Below are positions 9,396 through 17,418 of a DNA stretch of 17,418 nucleotides, piece after piece (the first letter of the stretch is position 1; each line of letters opens with the position of its first letter). The position numbers were made by a program, and so were the translations under genes. A model generated the notes under the pieces. That model was not told where the DNA came from. It did no database searches and saw only the letters and a list, made by a program, of their open reading frames with translations. Source of the stretch: Gymnopilus junonius (lineage: Eukaryota; Basidiomycota; Agaricomycetes; Agaricales; Galerinaceae); NCBI GenBank assembly GCA_015501075.1, contig JADNYJ010000638.1:1-17418 (forward strand), given 5' to 3'.

Positions 9396-9916
9396 ATGGC
9401 TTCCGAACCGACAACAAAAGTTGCAGTGAAGGTTATAGCCACCAATGACCCAAGCCTCCCATCGTTGGTATTACAAGTAACACAGATGGTAGATACATAT
9501 ATGCTGTGGGTTGGGACTGCGGAGAACACAGAGATCGGGAACGGTGAAAAGGTGGTGCTTGGCGGCAACCTATGCAGGGATTGGGCATGCGCCATGCCGC
9601 CTCGATGGTGGGTCTTTTGTGCAACTCGGCGAGATTCGGAGGACTGGAGCTAAAGTAATTCTGGACGGTAGCGGGGCAGCATCCGCAGCAACGTCGTTGT
9701 TTCGAACATCGGCATCGGACGTTGCTCTGCCAATGGCTCAGCGGTTAGGTAAGGAGGCGGACGATTGAGCACGGGTTAGTTTGCTAAGGCAGGGATTGCA
9801 GCGAAACGATTTAAAAAACAGATTTTCCTGTCGATAGACATTGGACAGGAATTGGACAAGGGGATGTGCTGGTGCTAGAGGCGGAGAAAGGAATTGTGGC
9901 TGGATTAAAAGAATAG
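9396..9916 (+). CDS. PAC4: Proteasome assembly chaperone 4 (PAC4/PSMG4-like)
   Basis: Best model: exons 9396-9618, 9680-9748 and 9793 onward. PAC4 pairs with PAC3 to promote assembly of the 20S proteasome alpha ring in cytosol and nucleus. Recognisable blocks are LQVTQMVDTYMLWVG (matching the human LTDSLFLWVG strand), RDWACAMP, TSLFRTSASDVALPMAQRL (human STSLLGDTSD...AQRL) and AAKRFKKQIFLS. The start ATG follows stops and gives MASEPTTK. The first intron (61 nt, donor GTGCAA, acceptor GCAG) restores frame but has a weak donor, so a frame break there is an alternative. The second is only 44 nt, with a GCTAAG branch-like site. Read literally the protein stops at 9878 (125 aa). Adding one G to the run at 9861-9863 gives a tail VLVLEAEKGIVAGLKE ending at 9916 (138 aa), which I think is the true end. 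Confidence 0.78.
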
Positions 9917-9934
9917 AAGGCAGTAATTAAATAA

Positions 9935-9948
9935 ATCGATTAATCGAT
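9935..9948. promoter_or_regulatory. Perfect 14-bp palindrome upstream of YAK1
   Basis: ATCGATTAATCGAT reads the same on both strands. It lies in the 63-bp gap between the probable PAC4 stop (9916) and the YAK1 ATG (9980). A dimeric regulator site, or simply part of the 5' UTR, are both possible. No known fungal factor is assigned. Confidence 0.4.
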
Positions 9949-9979
9949 CAGTGACACCGCTCCTCTGCTACTTGGAGTC

Positions 9980-12900
9980 ATGTCTGAACCGGAACTATAC
10001 ATGGCAGACTCCAACGAAGCCTTCGATCTCCCTCGTGGCAGACACAGGTCGACCCTCTCCCCCAGCCAAACTATCTCACTCAGGCCCCCCGCCCCAGTCG
10101 TCCTCTCAGCGCATGCAGGCCGTCTATCAAGCCCAGGCCCCGTCCAGGCAGCCCAGGATCTCCCAGCTCCTCGAGCAGGAACAGATTCCATCCTCATTGT
10201 CGCCCTATTCAGCCCCCGCGCAGACCCAGCTCTCTCGCAGTGCCTCGTTGGGAGGAGGCCCCAGTGCCAATATCTCCTCTACTCGCATGCGGCGGCATCA
10301 TCCGCCCGATGATCTCGAAGGCGCTTTCCAGTGCTGACTCCCAGTCCATCGCTGGCCCACGACAACAGCCCCAGCTCTCCCATAACTCCTACTATTCATC
10401 CAATGTTGCATATCAGCCTCCATCGTTGACCACAAGTGCGCCTGTCAACACCTCCAACGCTTCTCCACCCGACCCATATTCTGACATGTACTACAACAAT
10501 GGCTCCGCACCTCAACCACCAAAACGCCTTCAGCCGGGCCAGCATGATGTCAATTCCGCTTCTGCCAATCGTGGTGGACGATCGCCTCTTCGAGTGCCCA
10601 ACACGCCTATTCTAATTCACCCCTAGACCCATATTCGCACCGATCCCAGTATTCTCCTACCACCACCGCATCTTTCCAGTACGGAAACGCGGTTGACCAA
10701 CGGCAACACCCTGTTGCATATCAGTCACACAGTCGCACCCATTCGCAAGCCCAAGTCAAGACCGAATCTCCTCCAATTTCGTCGTCGTTCTCGTCTCAGC
10801 CCTCAAATATCGGCAACAGCAACTACTCTGCAGGGGGCATGTCAACAAACACATATCCATCTCCTTATGCAATGGACACCTCAAGTCCTCATCCTCCAAT
10901 GCAATTGCACGTCGGCACGCAGGCCATCAAGTCTTCCCTTTCAAACCCGTCCACTCCTCTGTCGTATATGCACCCGAACACCAGTCAAGGCTCCCATTAT
11001 TATTCTTCAGACCATGCCATGGCTGTTGACCCTCCTCCAAAAAGAAGAGCGCCTGGTTCCGTCGTGTACGTACGTTACATGATTTGCAACCGAGACTCGA
11101 TGCAACTCCCATAGGACGACGGATGGGCTCAGACGGTGTTTACCTTTCGGTATGTCTTCTTAAATGCTCCGAGCACAACTCTTTCTCATCTTTATACAAA
11201 GCCTCTGCGGCAACTAACGACCAACATATTGGACACATATCGAATTTGCAACCCTCAATTCCGATACGAATCAACTCACAACCCAAGACGTGTTTTAACC
11301 AAGCCCAGCAAGCCCGCACACAATGACGGCTATGATAACGAGGACTATGATTATATTCTTTATGTCAACGATTGGTTGGGTAGTGATGACGGTCACAAGT
11401 ATGTTCTTATCGTCATCTTTCTGGAAATTTTAGCAGCTGAACGCGGACTTTGAGGTACCTGATTCTAGATATTTTGGGACAAGGCACGTTCGGTCAAGTG
11501 GTCAAGTGTCAGAACATGAAGACGCATGAGATTGTGGCGGTCAAGGTGGTGAAGAACAAGCCCGCGTACTTCAATCAAAGTATGATGGAAGTGACCATAT
11601 TGGAGTTGGTGAGCGCATTTCTTGCAATAGATTGTTTTTGGCCCCTTAATTTCTTCTAGCTCAACAAATCCTGCGATCCTAATGATGAGCATCACATCCT
11701 GCGGCTTCGAGATTCTTTCATACATCGAAGCCACCTTTGCCTTGTGTTCGAGTTGCTGTCCTCCAATCTTTATGAGTTGATCAAGCAGAATCAATTCCAA
11801 GGGTTAAGCACACAGCTCGTCAAAGTCTTTATGGCACAATTATTGGATGCACTTACGGTGCTCAAGGAGGCTCGCCTTATACACTGTGACCTCAAACCTG
11901 AAAATATCCTATTAAAATCGTAAGATCCCTTTTACATTGTGAAGTGCTCAGCCCCTCATATCTCAATGCCATCTAGACTTCAATCACCCCAAATTAAGGT
12001 CATCGACTTTGGTTCGGCTTGTCACGAGCGACAGACGGTGTATACCTACATCCAATCTCGCTTTTATCGATCCCCGGAAGTTTTACTGGGGATGGCATAC
12101 AATGCTGCCATCGACATGTGGTCCCTAGGTTGCATTGCCGTTGAGCTATTCTTGGGCTTGCCTCTTTTTCCCGGTACCAGTGAATACAACCAACTTACCC
12201 GGATTATTGAAATGCTTGGGTATGCTCTTTACTTTTACTTTCAAGGTTCTCTTATTAAACATTCGTTTGTTAGGATGCCATCTCCGACTATGCTGGATGG
12301 TGGAAAACAAACAAGCCAATTCTTCGATTCCTTTGAAGTATGGAATCCTCATCTCAATCAAAACGAGAAAAAATATCGTTTGAAAAGCATAGAACAATAT
12401 TCCCGTGAACATAACACCAACGAGCAGCCTGGGAAGCAGTATTTCAAGGCCACTTCCTTACCAGAAATCATTAATACTGCTCCAATGCCGACTTCGAAGT
12501 CTTCGCGGCAGGGCCACGAACTAGAGAAAGGTATGTTTCTAATACCACTCAAACCTTCCTTTGGACTAACTCTGGCCGTGCAGAGTTGAACAACCGAGCA
12601 GCGTTTGTCGATTTTTGTCAAGGACTGTTGAATTTGAACCCTATGACTAGGTGGACCCCTCAGCAGGCGAGGCTACACCCCTTTATCACTGGAGAAAAAT
12701 ACACGAAACCATTTGTGGTATGTTTTTCGCTTCCAAGCATCTAGGCCACTAGTTGACTTGCTTTCTGTAGCCCGACGGCATTACTGTTGCACACCAGTCG
12801 CCACCTACAGCTGGCCAGGATCCTAAACGACCCTACGGAGGCCTTGTACCCTCTCAACCCAAGGGTACAAGGGCTTACACAGACGCAGCGTCTTACAACC

Positions 12901-14117
12901 ATCACCTTGCTCAGCACCAGGCTTACACTGCTCAAGCCCAGGCACAAGCACAGTCTCAAGCTGCAAACAGTTTCCGTAACCCTTACATTGCCCCGCCGAC
13001 TTCTCAGCAGCATACGTCCACGACCTATGCTGCGTCATCTGATCCTCTTACCTCGACATATCAACAACCTCAGCAACAAGCCCCACCTCAACAACAACAG
13101 CAGCAGCAGCAAGCGCAATACCTCTCCAACCCGCCCTCTGCGGGACACCGTGGATTGACCCACCAAAATTCCACCGGGCAATTAGGAACCGGGCAACTAG
13201 GAACCGGTGTCTCCAACTCCCAATTCCCAAATCATGCGTCTGGAGGTACTATGGGTGCATCTCAGTTGGCTTCTAACATCCCGTCTAACCCCTACGTCCC
13301 CAATTCTCGACCGCGAGGTAACACTATTAACCAGATGGATTCCGGGGTTCCTCCCGCCCTTGCTAGACTGCAACGTATGAACCAAGATATCATCGGAGGC
13401 CGGAACGCTTTGACTCCTGTGCTTAACCGAGATGATGCAATGCGCGAATGGGAACGTCGACAGGCAGGCAAGGCAGCGGCTGCTCAGCCTTATCCGCAAT
13501 TAGAGTACTTGCAGCAACAGGCTGAAATGGCTGCTTCGAGTGGTTTGACAAATTGGTCTTCCCAGACGCGCTATCCGCCGCCACCGTCCAAGCTGTCGCA
13601 TGCGTACCAACCTCAGAGCATAGTGGTCGATGATGACAATTCTAATACCCGGAGGGATGCCGTGATGTCGAATGTCAGGTCGGCGGCTCGAAGCGGAGAA
13701 GGACAGGGAGCGGTTTACAGTGGCGCAAATGTCATCCCAAGCCCTCCTCAAGCGTACACCAGTAACGCTACGACGAGTGGGAACCGGTACCAAGCCAATT
13801 ATAACCAGAATCAACCTGTTTCGACCTTCGATTCTCTTGACAGGCGAACAGACATAGGCGCAATGTATGTGCCCATGCAACCTGATCAGTACCAGACGTA
13901 CAACAGTGGTCAAGCACCTGCGCCAGCAAGACAGATTGCTCCTCCTGCTCAGGCTGTACCACCCTCGTTTTATGGTGCATCTGTAATTCCGTCGGGTCAA
14001 ATGAATCCCAGTCAGGGGCGGAATCCGTTTCAGCTTGCGGATGGCTCACAGCAGACAGTCACCGGTTCAAAAGATGCCAGGAGGGGGAACGGTGGGATAG
14101 ACGCTTGGCAGCGATGA
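9980..14117 (+). CDS. YAK1: YAK1 family dual-specificity protein kinase (DYRK group)
   Basis: Eight exons: 9980-11149, 11202-11398, 11455-11608, 11660-11919, 11977-12219, 12274-12530, 12584-12717 and 12771-14117; about 1253 aa after frame correction. Yak1 restrains growth downstream of PKA/TOR nutrient signalling and moves between cytosol and nucleus. A long Ser/Pro/Gln-rich N-terminus leads into the YAK1-type box before the kinase ([18 protein letters not shown]). The kinase runs from about residue 457: glycine loop GQGTFGQVV, Lys486 in VAVKVVK, SSNLYEL, catalytic [10 protein letters not shown] (Asp584), DFG as DFGSACH, and activation-loop [13 protein letters not shown], where the second Tyr (about 618) is the expected autophosphorylation site. 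The C-terminal ~440 residues are Gln/Pro/Asn-rich. Four frame breaks sit only in exon 1 (near 9992, 10330, about 10570-10600 and 11057). Exons 2-8 are intact. The ATG giving MSEP is chosen over an upstream GTG in another frame. Confidence 0.93.
13089..13112 (+). repeat. Eight-glutamine codon run in YAK1
   Basis: CAA and CAG codons in the order three CAA, four CAG, one CAA encode Q8 within a Pro/Gln-rich stretch. Upstream, an alternating Ala-Gln segment ([11 protein letters not shown]) extends the biased region. Such runs are length-variable between strains and typical of Yak1 tails. Confidence 0.85.
13173..13208 (+). repeat. 15-bp tandem repeat in the YAK1 tail
   Basis: ACCGGGCAATTAGGA (13173-13187) is followed by a copy with one change (13188-13202) and the start of a third. 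It encodes [12 protein letters not shown]. The unit length keeps the reading frame, so copy-number change would be tolerated. Confidence 0.8.
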
Positions 14118-14446
14118 TGGATCCAGGATAATGGACTATGTCTCTTTTTCTTCTTTTCTAATTCCTTTTCTTTTGCCCAACACTGTACAGACGGATGCTT
14201 GCTCGCCCTCTCAACTCATAACTTGCCAGCAATTCAGTTTTCTTCGTGCAATTCATAATATGTTCCCCACGTCTCTCCTCAGCAACTTCCACCTATCTAA
14301 ATTCTTTTTGTCCGCGCGGGTCGACAGGTTGCCCGCTATATGAATTACACGAACCAAGAACTCGATGTTTCGATGTCATTCCATTCTTATTTCTGTTACT
14401 TATATATCCGTTGATCGATGACATTAAGACCGGAAAGTTCGAGACA
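14118..14446. other. Shared 3' region of the convergent YAK1 and phosphatase genes
   Basis: The 329 bp lie between the YAK1 stop and the stop of the minus-strand phosphatase, so both 3' UTRs must fall here. It is T-rich on the plus strand just after YAK1. I see no gene or clear repeat. Confidence 0.6.
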
Positions 14447-15491
14447 TTATAATTGACTGAACTTTTCTTCGATCTCCCAGGCACCTCCCCAGTACTCGAT
14501 TTTGCATTTAAGACCCTTTTCTTCACCCTCTTTGTGGATGCGTTTCTGTAAACCGCGGTTTGTTCTGCAAAAGACCGTGTCGTGGCTATCAAATTCGAAC
14601 TGCCATTAATAAAAGTAGACATGGACCCTCAAATATACGACTCACCTTCTTAAGCGCAGAATGGGGCAAAAGTCATTTGTTCCATCGCCGACATATGCAA
14701 TTTGATCGAATTCAACGCCTTTCCGGGAAAGGAACGCCTCCAACTCCTCTCCTAGATGGGGGCGGCGTCAAAACTCGTAAACAATTTGAGCGATAGAATC
14801 ATTGACCTTTGCACATGTTCGGGCTGCATCCGACTGCACAACTGTGCTGCGGGCCGTCAGGGTCAACCCTCCGTCTCAGCTTAAGCAAGCCTGAAGGATC
14901 CCATTCAGCAGGATTCGTGATGATTTCTTCGAAAAGGCTTTGAAGGCCTTTAGACTGAGGTAGCCGTTGAGATAGCGAACCGTCAACAACTGAGATGGAT
15001 CATACCTCCAGGATAGTCGAGATAAAGACAGAATTGGCATTGGATAGGCATAAGAATGTCGTTTCTCCTCTATTTTTGAGACTAGTGACTGCCCTGACCA
15101 TGGCTGGGTGCTAAAAGCCTGGATTAGCAGTAGATAGATGAGCGGTGAAAGGGGACGAACATAGGGCATGATTTGCAGGGCATGGATGATCTGCTCTTTG
15201 GTAATCGACCGACTGTGAGCCTCTCGCAGAGATTGTGCCCTTGACAAGAGTAAGTTGATGGTCCATATTCAGATGGCAGGCACCTACACGAGATCGGTCC
15301 ATTGGATCTCGTCTTTCAGGGTCTTCATCTTTCGACGGAGATCGGGAGCAAGGACTTCGAATACCCATCGGTCGGTGTCCTGGTCTGCCATTGACCTGAG
15401 TTATAGGTAGGAAAGAGTGCCATAGAAATAGAAACGATAGTCCGCACCAGTCAAAGTCGAAGACTATGAGCTGCTTTTTAGGGGACGCCAT
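14447..15491 (-). CDS. HAD-superfamily phosphatase of the PHOSPHO1/PHOSPHO2 type
   Basis: Seven exons on the minus strand: 15491-15448, 15395-15288, 15239-15161, 15110-15006, 14954-14807, 14751-14646 and 14585-14447. Introns are 48-60 nt, all GT-AG, giving 242 aa with no frame break, close to human PHOSPHO2 (241 aa). PHOSPHO enzymes are cytosolic phosphatases: PHOSPHO2 acts on pyridoxal 5'-phosphate, PHOSPHO1 on phosphocholine and phosphoethanolamine. Motif I is VFDFDWS (Asp12 nucleophile, Asp14 acid/base), motif II is in FLCLSNANSVF, and motif IV is AYVGDGTNDFCP (residues ~180-191). The Cys-rich insert HSCAVGCSPNMCKG corresponds to the family's CNRCPKNLC loop. The C-terminus reads KIEYWGGAWEIEEKFSQL. 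Substrate in this fungus is not determinable from sequence. It diverges from TFB1 with a 91-bp gap and converges on YAK1. Confidence 0.92.
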
Positions 15492-15582
15492 AGCTAACGA
15501 AAATACAAGATGATGGTAAATTTGAGAGTTAAAATTAGATTGAAAGAAATGATATCGCTTACATAATTCTAAGGCGTTTCTT
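15492..15582. promoter_or_regulatory. Very short divergent promoter between the phosphatase and TFB1
   Basis: Only 91 bp separate the two outward-facing start codons (15491 on minus, 15583 on plus). The interval is AT-rich and contains no long palindrome or repeat. Core promoter elements for one or both genes may extend into the neighbouring coding sequence. Confidence 0.6.
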
Positions 15583-17418
15583 ATGCCAACCACGGTGTGC
15601 ACAGCAAAGGCGTCCTGCAAGAAATTGCCAGGCCTGCTTGAGCTCACCGACACCCACTCCAATGGACGCAGGATGGGAAGAAGGTACCTTCCATACGCGT
15701 TCCATATGCTGATGCGGCTTGTGAGCCTGACGGTCTTCTCTTGTATTCTTGTAATGACTTACCATTGTCTGTTAGCACTCTTTTGTAGCAAGGAGGGTGC
15801 TCCTCAAGTAAAGCTAAAGCTTTCACTCGTCGGAGACTCTACTGGTCACAATTTTACATTTATCTCCGACAAACCCGTTGCTCTCGTCGATTGCGAAAAG
15901 TTTAAGCAAGAGCTCACGACAATCATAAGTCGGAACAAAAGCGTGCCACTCCCCCTTTCCAGAACTCCCGCTCCTCCAATCAATGCCTCCACGCTTCCTA
16001 TCTCTGTCTCATCCACACCTTCTGCGTCAACGCCGCGTCCAGCACAGACACCCTCGCGCTCATCTGTTCAAGAGCACCCTCCGTCAGTGGCGACAGGAGA
16101 TCGACGCCAGTCATCACGGGAAATGACCCGGCGAGCGACTTTCGATTACGAAAAAAAGTACTCATGAGCAATCCGGAACTGGGAGCATTGCACAAGGAGT
16201 TGGTTATGACCGGTCAGATTACAGAGGCCGAGTTCTGGGATGGCCGTGAGGTGCGGGAATAATATGCCTAGTTTAGCCCTCTAACTGACCTTTTGTAAAG
16301 CATTTAATTCTAGCACAAGCCGCTTCGGAGGGGCAGAAGAAAGGAAAGCCAGGTCAACTAGTAGACCCCCGCCCAAGGCTGTCGAAGGCGGCGAAATCAA
16401 AATTCGAATAACCCCTCAACTTGTGCATGATATCTTTGATGAATATCCTATCGTAGCTAAGGCATATTCCGAAAACGTACCAAATAAAGTAGGCTCTTTT
16501 CTACACGACTTTAAACGCAGTTCAACATTGAAGGATTCACAAGCTTTCCGAAGAGCACTTTGGAAACGGTATTTTCAGTCCAAGCTTTTTAATGCTCATC
16601 GCGCCTCCATTCGTTCCTCTGCCGCTCAACATGTCGTCAAAGATGACCCTATTTTGACAAATATCTGGAAAGAGATGATGACGGTCAGTATGGGCCCGCT
16701 TAGTCGACATTTGGACTTCAACTCATCCTGTCCTCTGCAAGAGCTGGAGCCGAGACGTCCCCGAAATGAGCAGGTAGAAGCATTTGTTGACCTGGCAGCA
16801 ACATTAGAGGACCATGATGATGTAAGTGATTGGCCGACCTTCAATACCCGAAGTTCGTCCAATGCAGACTAGACAGGGAATGAAAAAGATGTCACGATGC
16901 GAGCTGGAAGGCAAAAAGCAGCCCTGCCACTCATCCGAAAGTTCAACGAACATTCAGAACGGTTACTTAATTCTGCATTGTAAGGTGTTCCTTTATTACT
17001 CTGCATCACTGGCTTGAATGCAATTCTAGAGGCGAGATTCCTCCAGCAAAACGGCGGAGACTGGACCCGGGAGAAGTAAGTACATTCTTCATCATGTTAT
17101 TCATCATACCTGACTACCTTTAGGATGCCTATTCTCAAATTGACATCGACGATCTTCACGACCCAGAGGCGTCGGCCGGGATTGTTCTAGAGATGCAAGA
17201 CAGACAACGCTATTTTGAAGGCAGAATGTCTAATGTAAAACAAGACTCATCAGAGCCTGTGAGTTACATGCAAAATATATTCAAAGGATCTGCTTCTCAA
17301 AATTGTTACTTAGAGACTGGATCCGTCAGTTTTACTGGAAGAAACCAGATCTGGACTGGCAAATTGGGAGAGTCGTCTCAGTCAGGTTTGTCTGTCAAAC
17401 GTTTGAGGCAGGCTGATG
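15583..17418 (+). CDS. TFB1: TFIIH core subunit Tfb1/p62 (partial, runs off right edge)
   Basis: Nine exons are visible: 15583-15720, 15776-16250, 16301-16488, 16534-16683, 16742-16821, 16873-16979, 17030-17075, 17124-17258 and 17314-17385. A donor follows at 17386 and the gene continues outside; about 465 aa are present. Tfb1 is a non-enzymatic scaffold of TFIIH for transcription initiation and nucleotide excision repair in the nucleus. The N-terminal ~110 residues form the PH-like domain (KKLPGLLELTDTH, QWTQDGKKVPSIRVPYA, GAPQVKLKLSLVGD). Two BSD domains follow a Ser/Pro linker: one around ELGALHKELVMTGQ...EFWDGRE (~175-210), one around ENVPNK...LWKRYFQSKLF (~235-290). Four single-base frame breaks occur: near 15657, the A7 run at 16151-16157, the C run at 16366-16374 and the T run at 16652-16655. 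Intron 16489-16533 (45 nt) is frame-preserving and less certain than the rest. Confidence 0.9.

Noticed and set aside
9951..10337. Apparent single reading frame starting before the YAK1 ATG
   Set aside because: It begins with GTG, which is not a normal fungal start. The ATG at 9980 plus one frame break explains the same protein and gives a typical N-terminus.
13500..14000. 166-codon minus-strand open frame
   Set aside because: It is antisense to the last YAK1 exon, has no motif or splice partners, and is Arg-rich as expected for the opposite strand of Gln/Ser/Pro-rich coding DNA.
15111..15662. Long minus-strand open frame across the phosphatase 5' part
   Set aside because: It reads through introns of the phosphatase in the wrong frame; only the segment from 15491 giving MASPKKQLIVFDFDW is real.
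1..17418. CRISPR array, tRNA or rRNA genes, bacterial operon signals
   Set aside because: No regularly spaced repeats, no tRNA-like arms with T-loop consensus and no rRNA segments were seen; the split genes and short introns are eukaryotic.

Overview
The window is nuclear DNA of a filamentous basidiomycete, most likely an Agaricomycete. Genes are densely packed on both strands. They are split by many short GT-AG introns of 44-68 nt, and the encoded proteins are typical fungal housekeeping proteins with Pro/Ser/Gln-rich low-complexity tails. No bacterial-style operon, rRNA, tRNA or CRISPR signal was seen.

Layout: (1) positions 1-113, the first codons of a minus-strand gene that leaves the window; (2) 114-3075, nearly 3 kb with no gene I can assign; (3) 3076-5061 (+), an uncharacterised fungal protein with a Trp-rich tail ending in Cys; (4) 5062-7959, a gene-free stretch carrying two unrelated non-autonomous DNA transposons, a 542-bp hAT-like element with an 8-bp-type target duplication and a 734-bp element with 25-bp inverted ends flanked by TA; (5) 7960-9082 (-), a GRF zinc-finger/coiled-coil protein; (6) 9396-9916 (+), a PAC4-type proteasome assembly chaperone; (7) 9980-14117 (+), the DYRK-family kinase YAK1; (8) 14447-15491 (-), a PHOSPHO-type HAD phosphatase; (9) 15583 to the window end (+), TFB1, the p62 subunit of TFIIH.

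The genes do not form a pathway. Two pairs are divergent and share short promoters (GRF/PAC4, 313 bp; phosphatase/TFB1, 91 bp). YAK1 starts about 63 bp after the PAC4 gene, with a perfect 14-bp palindrome between them.

The strongest unusual feature is about 15 apparent single-base frame breaks in otherwise well-formed exons of five genes, mostly at short homopolymers. The phosphatase gene and the last 3 kb of YAK1 have none. I read this as likely sequencing or assembly indels rather than gene death, so exon models below are frame-corrected where stated and protein numbering is approximate. I found no previously undescribed multi-gene system. The items most worth following are the two transposon families, the GRF/coiled-coil protein and the Trp-tailed protein.
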